From assembly GCA_029250825.1 (NCBI GenBank), contig JAQXEN010000044.1, forward strand, positions 1-64,000: a stretch of 64,000 nt of DNA, read 5' to 3'. The stretch is from Porticoccaceae bacterium. GTDB taxonomy: Bacteria > Pseudomonadota > Gammaproteobacteria > Pseudomonadales > Porticoccaceae. The position numbers were made by a program, and so were the translations under genes. This document shows, in pieces, positions 44,962-53,935 of the stretch. Numbering within the stretch: position 1 is the stretch's first letter; each line of letters opens with the position of its first letter. The notes under the pieces were generated by a model, which had not been told where the DNA came from, did not search any database, and saw only the letters and a list, made by a program, of their open reading frames with translations.

Positions 44962-46288
44962 TTTTGCCAGCGCCATCGACAGTCAGCTCGCCGCGTTAAA
45001 AGTTCCGCAGCCGATTCTCAGTGGCAAGCTTATCCGAGTGGTGGGTCTGACCCTTGAAGCCAAGGGTATTATCGCTCCCCTAGGCGCACATTGCCGAGTC
45101 GAAAATGTCGATATGGGCACCGTAGTGGATGCGGAAGTTGTCGGTTTTAATGACGACACCCTTTATTTAATGCCCTTTTCAGAGCCGGTTGGCATAGGTC
45201 CGGGAGCCCGTGTTTGGGTAGTCTCCCACCACGCCAAGGCGTCTCTGGGCGAAGCCATGCTGGGGCGGGTTGTCGACGGTCTCGGTGAGCCTCTCGATGG
45301 TGGCGGTCCAATCGCTTACAGCGATCAACTGGGTCTTGAAGGTCTGGCGATCAATCCGATGGAAAGAGGCCCGATCAATAAAATTCTCGACACCGGCATC
45401 AAAGCCATCAATACCTGCCTGACTCTAGGGCAGGGTCAGCGCATTGGACTGGTGGCCGGCTCCGGCGTCGGCAAAAGTGTTCTGTTAGGCATGTTGACCC
45501 GCAATACCGAAGCGGATGTTGTGGTAATTGGTCTGATCGGTGAGCGTGGTCGCGAAGTGCAGGAATTTATTCAGCACACCCTCGGCGAAGAGGGGCTGGC
45601 CAAGTCCGTAGTGGTAGCCGCACCGGCCAATATCTCTCCGGTACTGCGCCTCAAGGCTACCTACCTAACCCATCTGATTGCCGAATACTTCCGCGATCGC
45701 GGAAAAAATGTCTTGATGCTCTGCGACAGCCTCACCCGAGTTGCCCATGCCCAGCGTGAAATAGGCCTCGCCATTGGCGAACCACCAACCTCAAAAGGCT
45801 ATCCGCCCTCGGTGTTTGCCATGTTGCCGCGCCTAATTGAGCGCACGGGTGTCGGTCGCAAAGGTCACGGCTCGATTACCGCCATGTACACGGTGCTCGC
45901 CGAAGGTGATGACCGCAGCGACCCGATTGTCGATATCGCCAGAGCCTCCCTCGATGGTCAGGTACTATTATCTCGTGCCCTAGCCGATGCCGCCCATTAT
46001 CCGGCGATCGATCTGGCGGGGTCGATCTCCAGAGTGATGCCCAACCTAGTCGATAGCAATGTGCTGAAAGCGGCCAACCGCTTCCGCCGACTCTGGACCC
46101 TCTATCAACAGAATGAAGACCTGATTCAGGTGGGCGCCTACGAAGCGGGCACCAATCCCGATCTCGATGAAGCCATTCGCCTGCGTCCCGGCATGGAAGC
46201 AATTCTGCGACAGGGCAGCGAAGAATCCATACCCCTGCATCAGAGTCAGGCCATTGTTATGCAACTAACCGCTCAGGGGAACTCATGA
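44936..46288 (+). CDS. fliI: Flagellum-specific ATPase FliI
   Basis: GLVAGSGVGKSVLLGMLTRNT, LIGERGREVQEF, DSLTRVAHAQREIGLAIGEPPTSKGYPPSVF. Confidence 0.98.
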   Translation: MTMRTPMRDFASAIDSQLAALKVPQPILSGKLIRVVGLTLEAKGIIAPLGAHCRVENVDMGTVVDAEVVGFNDDTLYLMPFSEPVGIGPGARVWVVSHHAKASLGEAMLGRVVDGLGEPLDGGGPIAYSDQLGLEGLAINPMERGPINKILDTGIKAINTCLTLGQGQRIGLVAGSGVGKSVLLGMLTRNTEADVVVIGLIGERGREVQEFIQHTLGEEGLAKSVVVAAPANISPVLRLKATYLTHLIAEYFRDRGKNVLMLCDSLTRVAHAQREIGLAIGEPPTSKGYPPSVFAMLPRLIERTGVGRKGHGSITAMYTVLAEGDDRSDPIVDIARASLDGQVLLSRALADAAHYPAIDLAGSISRVMPNLVDSNVLKAANRFRRLWTLYQQNEDLIQVGAYEAGTNPDLDEAIRLRPGMEAILRQGSEESIPLHQSQAIVMQLTAQGNS

Positions 46289-46728
46289 AAACAGTCTGGT
46301 CAGCACTACTTGCCAAAGCCGAGCGCGGAGTTTCCGATGCGCGACTAAAGCTCGCGGAGATCAACCGTCGCCGGGAAAACGCCCTGTTACAGGAAGAGAA
46401 AGTCGCTGCACTACTGCTGGACTACAACCAGCAGCTGCACGCAGTTCAAAAGCGCGACCACGGCGCCACCGAAGTGAATAACTATCGGCATTTTATTGTT
46501 CAGCTACAGGAGCTGAAAACCCGCGCCAAAGTTGAACAGCAGCGCATTGATATCGAATTCCAATTGGCCCGTCAGATATTGATTAACGCCGAGCGCGAGC
46601 GTATGAAAGTCGATCATCTTGCCACCCGCGCCGAAGAGAAACAGCAGCGCGAAGCACGGTCTCTGGAAACCCGCAATATCGATGCCCAGGCTATTCAGCA
46701 GCACAACTTCCGCGCCCGTATCTCTTAG
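46285..46728 (+). CDS. fliJ: Flagellar export protein FliJ
   Basis: 147 aa coiled-coil ORF overlapping fliI stop; syntenic. Confidence 0.82.
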   Translation: MKTVWSALLAKAERGVSDARLKLAEINRRRENALLQEEKVAALLLDYNQQLHAVQKRDHGATEVNNYRHFIVQLQELKTRAKVEQQRIDIEFQLARQILINAERERMKVDHLATRAEEKQQREARSLETRNIDAQAIQQHNFRARIS

Positions 46729-46831
46729 CCCAGAGTTTGCAATCGAGAGTTCGTAATCAAGAGCCCAGAGCCGGGCTGTTTGCCCCAAGGATAAAGTCCC
46801 AGCAGGGGTAAACCTCAAAGCATAAAAATTA

Positions 46832-46848
46832 TTGGCATGTCTCTTGCA
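46832..46848 (+). promoter_or_regulatory. Sigma-54 promoter for the fliK operon
   Basis: TTGGCATGTCTCTTGCA fits TTGGCAYG-N4-TTGCW; 43 nt upstream of fliK ATG. Confidence 0.82.
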
Positions 46849-46891
46849 AATATCCTCTGTAACTAGGATATGGACAGGATAAATTTCTAAT

Positions 46892-48388
46892 ATGCTCGAC
46901 TCCAAAAACATTCTGCTAGATATAGCGAAGCCGTCAACACCAAGGCCCGCGGCGTCTGCAGAGCAGGTAGAAGATAATGCCGCAGACAGCCCCGAGCCTT
47001 TTTTAGCGCTGATGAGCGATGCAGTGGCAAAGCTAAAAGCGGCCAAAAGTGGCAATACAGTGCCGCTTGCTGAGCCCTCAAAAGTGCCTGCCGGAGAAGC
47101 CGGCCCTGAAACCCTAATGTCCAGCCGCACACTCAAGGGCGGCACCGCACTAATTGTCGGCGGCGCCGAGCCAACAGACGAGGGCCTTATCGCCTTTGCC
47201 CAAGCTCAGGGCATGGATCCTATGGCCCTTGGGTTGCAGGTGGGGAAAACCAACTCGCTTATGCAGGGTAGCGGTGCTGCCCATATTCCAGCCCCCACAG
47301 GGCCAGGATCCTCACCTAACCCAGAACACCAGAAACTCGCCAAAACCCAGCCGAAACTCGCCCTGCAAACCGGCAAATTTATCAGCGATCAACAGCGCAT
47401 GCAGGCTGAACAGATTTCTGCAGCAGCCAGTGGCAAAGCCCTTGGAGTCGAGCAGCTGTCAGTGGAGCAGGGCAAACTTTCTGGGGCACAATCTGGGGGT
47501 GATAAAAATAGTCTTGGTGGAAGTAGCTTGGCTGGAAATAGCCTCGATAAAAATGGTCTAGGAAAGAATAGCCTAGGAAAGAATAGCCTTGATATAAAGC
47601 CTAATTCGATCCTTGCAGGTGCTAAACTGGCCCTTGAGTCGGAAATGCCCAAGACCCAGTCTCAAGTGGCCAAGCTGATCATCGAGCCAAAGATAGCTCA
47701 GGTGTTCAAACAGCAGGTTCGCGAGAGTCTCAATGTGCTGCCAACCAAGCTCGATGCGATTAATCTCGATCAAAGCAGGGTACTGGCATTGAGCAGCTCC
47801 GGGGTAACTTCAGTAGCCGCGCCCCTCGCTGCAGCACCAATTGTTGTGGAAGGCCAGACCGCAGGTCCTGCGACTCTGAACCCGGCGACCACAGCCAATA
47901 TCACTGGCGAGCTGTCGGCTGACAGTGGAGCTGACGAGCTGAAACAGGATCTGCTACGCCGCCAAGATGATTTTATGCAGCTCTCGCGACAGTTGACCGA
48001 TGCTCTCGGCAAGCGCCTTACCGCCCAGATACAGCGAGGCTCCTGGCATGTTGAAATGGAGCTACACCCTAGGAGTTTAGGGCGTGTAGAAGTGCAATTA
48101 GAAATGAAAAATGGCGAGCTTGAAGCGCGTTTTATCACCGCCAACGCCACCACAAGGGATCTAATTAACGAAGGTATGCCAAGGTTGCGCGAGGCATTTC
48201 AAGAACATGGCACGGAAACTGCTTATAAGAACTTAGGCGAGGCAAATCAGGGAGCACCTGACGGAAAGTCGACAGCTTCTGATAGAGCCGCCGAAGCATT
48301 GAACGAGCGATCATCCTCAGAAATTGAGACTGACAGCCCGAAAGCAAACCAGAGCATTACCGCTAATGGTTTGAATGTACTTGTGTAG
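46892..48388 (+). CDS. fliK: Flagellar hook-length control protein FliK
   Basis: C-terminal RGSWHVEMELHPRSLGRVEVQLEMKNGELEARF; syntenic. Confidence 0.9.
   Translation: MLDSKNILLDIAKPSTPRPAASAEQVEDNAADSPEPFLALMSDAVAKLKAAKSGNTVPLAEPSKVPAGEAGPETLMSSRTLKGGTALIVGGAEPTDEGLIAFAQAQGMDPMALGLQVGKTNSLMQGSGAAHIPAPTGPGSSPNPEHQKLAKTQPKLALQTGKFISDQQRMQAEQISAAASGKALGVEQLSVEQGKLSGAQSGGDKNSLGGSSLAGNSLDKNGLGKNSLGKNSLDIKPNSILAGAKLALESEMPKTQSQVAKLIIEPKIAQVFKQQVRESLNVLPTKLDAINLDQSRVLALSSSGVTSVAAPLAAAPIVVEGQTAGPATLNPATTANITGELSADSGADELKQDLLRRQDDFMQLSRQLTDALGKRLTAQIQRGSWHVEMELHPRSLGRVEVQLEMKNGELEARFITANATTRDLINEGMPRLREAFQEHGTETAYKNLGEANQGAPDGKSTASDRAAEALNERSSSEIETDSPKANQSITANGLNVLV
47501..47593 (+). repeat. Degenerate 15-nt tandem repeat within fliK
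   Basis: Repeated ctaggaaagaatagc-type units encoding NSLGGSSLAGNSLDKNGLGKNSLGKNSLD. Confidence 0.75.
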
Positions 48389-48433
48389 ATCCCCTCACAG
48401 CAGTGAGTGGAAAAGAATTGATGAGGATTAGCA

Positions 48434-49018
48434 ATGAGTGAAGAGCAACTAGAAGATCAAGAGAAAGCCAAAAGCCCTCTTATAAAAATTATCGTCATAG
48501 TGGTCGGTATTATCCTTCTGCTTGGCATAACCATTGGTGCAACACTTTTCGCCAGTGGCTTTTTTGATGCCGACAACAATGTTGATGCAGAGCAGGCTAT
48601 TGCCGAGCTAGAAGCGGAAGCTGCCGCCCAGGCCGCCGCTGCTGAAGCCGCTGCTGCTGGTCCCGATAAAGTAAAACAGGACTCGCCAGAATTGACCCGC
48701 TTTGAGCAATCCTACTTCCAGTTGCCCAAGCCCCTAGTGGCCAATGTTGCCAATTCACGAAAAGTGATGCAGGCCACTGTTGCGATCATGACCCACTACG
48801 ATGACCGTGTGGTAAACAATGTCGAAAAGCACGATTTCCCTCTGCGTTTCGCCATGCTTGCGGCTATGCGGAAAGTTACCGAGGCGGATATTGCTGACGC
48901 TGAATTTCAGACTAATCTCGCCGCCAGTTTAAAAATTGAAATGAATGCCGTGCTTGAATCACTAGAAGATTTTGGCGGCATTGAAGCGGTTTACTTTACT
49001 GAGTTTGTTGTTCAGTAA
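48434..49018 (+). CDS. fliL: Flagellar basal body-associated protein FliL
   Basis: N-terminal TM; YFQLPKPLVANVANSRKVMQATVAIMTHYD; GIEAVYFTEFVVQ end. Confidence 0.93.
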   Translation: MSEEQLEDQEKAKSPLIKIIVIVVGIILLLGITIGATLFASGFFDADNNVDAEQAIAELEAEAAAQAAAAEAAAAGPDKVKQDSPELTRFEQSYFQLPKPLVANVANSRKVMQATVAIMTHYDDRVVNNVEKHDFPLRFAMLAAMRKVTEADIADAEFQTNLAASLKIEMNAVLESLEDFGGIEAVYFTEFVVQ

Positions 49019-49059
49019 CTGACTATAAAACGCTGACCTAATAGACGGTGAGGGCCACA

Positions 49060-50052
49060 ATGGCTGACAGTGAAAATTTATTATCCGCGGAAGAGCTCGA
49101 TGCATTAACTGCTGGACTTCAAGACGGTTCCATAGAATCCGACACAGGACTCAACAGTGACATCAACGCTCTGCGCCACGACCTGACCAATGAGGACTCC
49201 TCGCTGGGTGTCAATATTGGTGCCATTGATATGATCAATGAGCGCTTTATTAGGCAGTTCCGTCTCGGCCTGCTCGAAGTGCTGCGCACTACGCCGAAGG
49301 TCAATATGGCCGATGTTCAGATTATGAAATTTGGTGAATATGTCAGGGATTTATCAGCGCCTTTATCGGTTAACACCATTCGCTTAAATCCGTTGCGCGG
49401 ATATTCTATGGCGGTTATTGAACCCTCTATTGTGTTTGCCGCACTAGATAATTTCTTTGGTGGCTTTGGCCGCGGCTTTGACAAGTTACCCCCGGGTCGT
49501 CTTTTTACCCCCACTGAAACCAGTATTATTAAAATTATGCTGGACGTTTTATTTGGTTCTTTAAAAGAAGCTTGGGCGCCAGTTGTACCGATTACCTGTG
49601 AACATATCAGCTCTGAAATTAATCCACAGTTTGCGCAGATTGCCGATGAAAATGATCTGGTTGTTGTCAGTCGTTTTGTCGCTGAGCTGGGCCGTGGTGT
49701 CTCCGGCAATATTGATTTAGTCTATCCCTACAACGCCCTTAAGCCGATCCGAGATCTGTTGCGTAGCCGCGTCCAGACTGGCGATGGCGACGATGTGTCG
49801 GATAAAGAGTGGAGTGCGGATCTGAGATCTGCGGCTGTCGATGCTGAACTTGAAATTACCGTTGAGCTGGCAAAGATAGAAACTACCCTAAGAAAATTCG
49901 AGGCAATGTCAGAAGGCGATATTGTCTATTTTACCAAAGGTGAAAATGCCCGGCTCTACGTTAACTCGGTGCCAATATTCGATGCTGAGATTGGTGCTAA
50001 CGGATCGCAGATGGCTGCGCGGTTGGTAAAGCCACTGTCACCGACAAAGTAA
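49060..50052 (+). CDS. fliM: Flagellar motor switch protein FliM
   Basis: LLSAEELDALTAG start; INERFIRQFRLGLLEVLR; NFFGGFGRG. Confidence 0.97.
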   Translation: MADSENLLSAEELDALTAGLQDGSIESDTGLNSDINALRHDLTNEDSSLGVNIGAIDMINERFIRQFRLGLLEVLRTTPKVNMADVQIMKFGEYVRDLSAPLSVNTIRLNPLRGYSMAVIEPSIVFAALDNFFGGFGRGFDKLPPGRLFTPTETSIIKIMLDVLFGSLKEAWAPVVPITCEHISSEINPQFAQIADENDLVVVSRFVAELGRGVSGNIDLVYPYNALKPIRDLLRSRVQTGDGDDVSDKEWSADLRSAAVDAELEITVELAKIETTLRKFEAMSEGDIVYFTKGENARLYVNSVPIFDAEIGANGSQMAARLVKPLSPTK

Positions 50053-50105
50053 GAAAGAAATAAAATAAATTTTAAAATTTTTGTTAAGCGAAAGAGAGAA
50101 GTAAC

Positions 50106-50432
50106 ATGGCTGAAACTAATACAGACCTTTTATCTGACGACCCACAATCGGCAGCTTCAGGCGGACTCGAAAATAAAATTAATGCAGATGTTCTGCAAAA
50201 TATCCCAGTGACTATTTCTGTTGAAGTTGGTCGCACATCGCTTAAAATTCGCGATCTGATGCGCCTCACTCAAGGCAGTGTTGTAGAGCTCGACCGCCTC
50301 GCCGGTGAGCCTCTCGATCTCTTGGTGAACAACACTTTAGTTGCACAGGGTGAAGTGGTATTGGTCAACGAACGCTACGGCGTGCGCCTGACTAGCGTGG
50401 TGCCGACCGCTGATCGCGTTAAGAATCTTTAG
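50106..50432 (+). CDS. fliN: Flagellar motor switch protein FliN
   Basis: IPVTISVEVGRTSLKIRDLMRLTQGSVVELDRLAGEPLDLLVNNTLVAQGEVV. Confidence 0.98.
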   Translation: MAETNTDLLSDDPQSAASGGLENKINADVLQNIPVTISVEVGRTSLKIRDLMRLTQGSVVELDRLAGEPLDLLVNNTLVAQGEVVLVNERYGVRLTSVVPTADRVKNL

Positions 50433-50444
50433 GGCAAATATTCC

Positions 50445-50852
50445 GTGAACGAAATTGGGTTGAGTGAATGGTTGTCGATGATGGGCTCACTGGCGGTTGT
50501 GCTAGTGCTGCTTGGAGCAACTCTGTTTGGGCTAAAAAAAATGGGCCTCAGCACAGCTAAAAATTCAACCAAAAAAATGCAGGTTAAAGAAGTTCACAAT
50601 CTCGGTCCGCGGCAAAAATTAATCGTTGTCAGTATTAACAATGAAGAAGTTTTATTGGGCGTTACGCCCCAGGCGATCAATAGACTGGGCACCTGGCCCG
50701 ATCAACAAAGCGTCGCCGAAGAAATCCAAACCCCAGACTCTGAGCAAACTACTGACCAGTCTGCAGACTCTAGCCCGGGAAAGTTTCAGCAGCTGATCAA
50801 ACAATTCAGCGAACGCAACAGCCCGCCTAGTTCTGAAGGGAAAGAAAATTAA
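50445..50852 (+). CDS. fliO: Flagellar biosynthetic protein FliO
   Basis: Single TM plus VKEVHNLGPRQKLIVVSINNEEVLLGVTPQAINRLG. Confidence 0.9.
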   Translation: MNEIGLSEWLSMMGSLAVVLVLLGATLFGLKKMGLSTAKNSTKKMQVKEVHNLGPRQKLIVVSINNEEVLLGVTPQAINRLGTWPDQQSVAEEIQTPDSEQTTDQSADSSPGKFQQLIKQFSERNSPPSSEGKEN

Positions 50853-50853
50853 T

Positions 50854-51624
50854 ATGTCGGCCAAGAAAACTATTTTCAGCAAATTTATAATTGCAGCAAT
50901 TTCACTGGTTGGGATTTCAATGGCTCTGCCGGCAGCGGCTCAGGTTGGCTTGCCCGTGGTCAATATGGTCGATGACGGATCCGGCGGCACCAAGTACAGC
51001 TTAACGCTGCAGTTACTGGCGCTGATGTCGGTACTGACACTGTTGCCATCGCTGCTGTTGATGATGACCTCTTTTGTGCGCATTATTATTGTTTTCTCGC
51101 TTTTGCGTCAGGCTCTGGGCACCGCTCAGACACCGCCCAATCAGGTATTGGTAGGGCTGGCTCTATTTCTCTCGCTATTTATTATGTCTCCGGTTTTAAG
51201 CTCGGTCTATGACGACGCAATAACCCCTTATTTTGAAGAGCAGATCAGCTTTGAAGCGGCGCTGGACGCTGCCGAAGCACCGATCAGAGTCTTTATGCTC
51301 AACCAAACTCGCGAATCCGATATCGCCATGTTTCTAGAGATTGCCGACAATACCGATGTCACTGAACCCGCCGATGTTCCTTTTTTGACACTGGTTCCAG
51401 CCTTTATCACCTCGGAACTGAAAAGTGCGTTTTCCATTGGTTTTCTGATCTATATCCCCTTTGTTGTTATCGATCTGGTGGTTGCCAGTGTGCTGATGTC
51501 GATGGGTATGATGATGCTGTCGCCGATGATGATATCCATGCCGTTTAAATTAATGCTGTTTGTCTTAGTGGATGGTTGGACCCTTATTATGGGTTCACTC
51601 ACCGCGAGCTTTGCTGTTAGTTAG
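50854..51624 (+). CDS. fliP: Flagellar biosynthetic protein FliP
   Basis: TSFVRIIIVFSLLRQALGTAQTPPNQVLVGLALFL; GMMMLSPMMISMPFKLMLFVLVDGW. Confidence 0.98.
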   Translation: MSAKKTIFSKFIIAAISLVGISMALPAAAQVGLPVVNMVDDGSGGTKYSLTLQLLALMSVLTLLPSLLLMMTSFVRIIIVFSLLRQALGTAQTPPNQVLVGLALFLSLFIMSPVLSSVYDDAITPYFEEQISFEAALDAAEAPIRVFMLNQTRESDIAMFLEIADNTDVTEPADVPFLTLVPAFITSELKSAFSIGFLIYIPFVVIDLVVASVLMSMGMMMLSPMMISMPFKLMLFVLVDGWTLIMGSLTASFAVS

Positions 51625-51633
51625 GAGAGTCCA

Positions 51634-51903
51634 ATGGATGCTGCACAGGTAATTGATTTAGGTCGCGAAGCACTCTGGGTTGCTGTTATGGTCGCCTCGC
51701 CGCTACTGGGTGTCGCCCTAGCTGTAGGTCTTATTGTCGGTATCTTTCAGGCCGCCACCTCGATTCAGGAAATGACCCTGAGCTTTATTCCTAAGCTCGG
51801 TATTATGGTCGCTGCACTGCTGATTTTTGGCAGCTGGCAGATCGGTGTAATGGTCGACTTTTTTCGCCGCATCTATGAGCGTATCCCCGCGCTGTTTACC
51901 TGA
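51634..51903 (+). CDS. fliQ: Flagellar biosynthetic protein FliQ
   Basis: 89 aa; VGIFQAATSIQEMTLSFIPK. Confidence 0.97.
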   Translation: MDAAQVIDLGREALWVAVMVASPLLGVALAVGLIVGIFQAATSIQEMTLSFIPKLGIMVAALLIFGSWQIGVMVDFFRRIYERIPALFT

Positions 51904-52673
51904 TGGACTTGCTGGTCTCTGAGATAGTTCAACGTTTTTACACGCTGCTCTGGCCAATGATCAGAGTCTCCGCTTTTTTGCTTGCCTCGCCATTTTTCTC
52001 CCTCCGTGCCGTCAGTGTTCGGGTCCGTGTTCTGCTCGCTGCGCTGTTGACGCTAATGGTCTATCCGCTAGTGGATTGGCCGATTATTGATCCTTTTTCA
52101 GCGCCAGGTCTGCGGGAAGTTTTTAATCAGGTATTGATTGGCGCCGTGATGGGCATGCTGCTGCAAATTGTCAATGCCGCACTGGTGGTTGGCGGTCAGG
52201 CGGTGTCGAGTGCGATGGGTTTGGGCATGGCCAATATGGTGGATCCTAACATGGGGAACGTTCCGGTAATCTCGCAATTTTTTATCGTTTGTTCCACATT
52301 AATTTTTATGGGAATGGGCGGCCATGTACTGGTTATCAGTCTTGTATTAGAGAGTTTTAAAACGTTGCCCATCGGGCAGATGCTCGCCCCCGACATGTTG
52401 ATGGCGGTATTGTTGCAGTGGAGTGCAATGATGTTTCTCGGCGCTCTGTTACTGTCGCTGCCGATAATGGTCAGTCTGCTATTTGTGAATATTGGTGTCG
52501 GTGTGATTACTCGGGCAGCACCGGCGCTGAATATTTTTGCAGTTGGATTTCCGGCAATGATTTTTGTTGGCATGGTGCTCTTGGCAACCTCAATGACAAG
52601 CATTGGCTATCGCATACAGTGGCTCTGGCAACAGTCCTTTGACGTTGTCGGCCAGGCCCTGGGGATTACCTGA
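51903..52673 (+). CDS. fliR: Flagellar biosynthetic protein FliR
   Basis: LWPMIRVSAFLLASPFFS; GVITRAAPALNIFAVGFP. Confidence 0.97.
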   Translation: MDLLVSEIVQRFYTLLWPMIRVSAFLLASPFFSLRAVSVRVRVLLAALLTLMVYPLVDWPIIDPFSAPGLREVFNQVLIGAVMGMLLQIVNAALVVGGQAVSSAMGLGMANMVDPNMGNVPVISQFFIVCSTLIFMGMGGHVLVISLVLESFKTLPIGQMLAPDMLMAVLLQWSAMMFLGALLLSLPIMVSLLFVNIGVGVITRAAPALNIFAVGFPAMIFVGMVLLATSMTSIGYRIQWLWQQSFDVVGQALGIT

Positions 52674-53821
52674 TGGCAGAAAAAGACAGCAGCGAAGAGC
52701 GGGAAGAAGAACCCACCGCAAAGCGCCTCCAAAAGGCCCGTGACGACGGCCAGGTAGCGCGCTCTCAGGAACTCTCTGTGGCCGCGATGATGATTGGTGT
52801 GGCATTCTTTCTATATCTGTTTGGCGGTTATTTTATCGCCGCTCTATCCCGAGTCTTTGCCTCCGGATTTACCTTTGATCGCAAAGCCGTATTTGATGAT
52901 TCCCTGTTAGTGCCGGCCTTTGGCATTCAGGCATTCGACAGTTTTATGATCGTGGTGCCGATTTTTGTCTTGGCGGTGATTATTGCATTTGCCGCCGCCG
53001 GCGCTATGGGCGGCTATATTTTTTCGCTTAAATCAATCGCCCCAAAACCCAGCAAACTAAATCCCTTGTCAGGTCTCAAACGCATGTTTGGCATGAAGGC
53101 CGTGGTGGATCTGAGCAAGGCACTGAGCAAGTTCGTACTAATCGCTCTGGTGCTATATCTGGTGGTCAGCGATAACTTTTCGAGTCTGATCAAGTTGGGT
53201 TTTATGGATATAGAACCTGCTATGCAAGAAGCTGGGCGGATCATTGGTTTTGGCACTGTGCTGGTGACCCTGACTCTGATTGTGGCCGCCGCTATCGATA
53301 TTCCCTATCAGCTGTATACCTTCAATAAACAGATGAAAATGACCAAGCAGGAAATCAAGGATGAAATGAAAGACACCGAGGGACGTCCCGAGGTCAAGGC
53401 GCAAATTCGCCGCAAGCAGCGGGAAATTGCCAGTGGCATGATGATGTCAGCGATCGCCGATGCCGATGTGATTATTGTTAACCCGGAACATTTCGCCGTT
53501 GCCCTAAGTTATGACCCCTCTAAGGATGGCGCGCCGGTAATGGTCGCCAAGGGCGCAGACCTTCTAGCTCAGGCGATTCGTGAAAAGGCCAAAGAAGAGG
53601 GCGTGCCGATCTTCTCCTCTCCAGTGTTAGCGCGATCAATATTCTTTACCACCGAGATCAATCAGACCGTGCCAGAATCTCTGTACTATGCGGTGGCTCA
53701 GGTGATAGCCTACATCTTCAATTTAAATAGCTTCGAGCGCGGCGCTCAGACCGCGGTAAAACCGAATCCGGATGTGCCGGAAGATATGCGCTTTGATGCC
53801 AGAGGCAGACCCAGTGGCTGA
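52673..53821 (+). CDS. flhB: Flagellar biosynthetic protein FlhB
   Basis: EREEEPTAKRLQKARDDGQVARSQEL; VIIVNPEHFAVALSYDPSKDGAPVMVAKGAD. Confidence 0.98.
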   Translation: MAEKDSSEEREEEPTAKRLQKARDDGQVARSQELSVAAMMIGVAFFLYLFGGYFIAALSRVFASGFTFDRKAVFDDSLLVPAFGIQAFDSFMIVVPIFVLAVIIAFAAAGAMGGYIFSLKSIAPKPSKLNPLSGLKRMFGMKAVVDLSKALSKFVLIALVLYLVVSDNFSSLIKLGFMDIEPAMQEAGRIIGFGTVLVTLTLIVAAAIDIPYQLYTFNKQMKMTKQEIKDEMKDTEGRPEVKAQIRRKQREIASGMMMSAIADADVIIVNPEHFAVALSYDPSKDGAPVMVAKGADLLAQAIREKAKEEGVPIFSSPVLARSIFFTTEINQTVPESLYYAVAQVIAYIFNLNSFERGAQTAVKPNPDVPEDMRFDARGRPSG

Positions 53822-53935
53822 GCGCGTTAAAAGGATTTTATCGGCTATGTCTAGGCGCTTAAAACTAGGCTGCTTAAACGAGGTTTTTTAGATCAAAAAA
53901 AACAGTAGTGAAAAAAATTAAAACAGAAGAACTTT

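Noticed and set aside
52289-52304. Third parS-like site TGTTCCACATTAATTT
   Set aside because: Only one half-site matches; no palindrome.
53471-53485. FlhB autocleavage motif NPEH instead of NPTH as a novelty
   Set aside because: The third position is variable in FlhB homologs and N-P-x-H is preserved; not strong evidence of altered cleavage.
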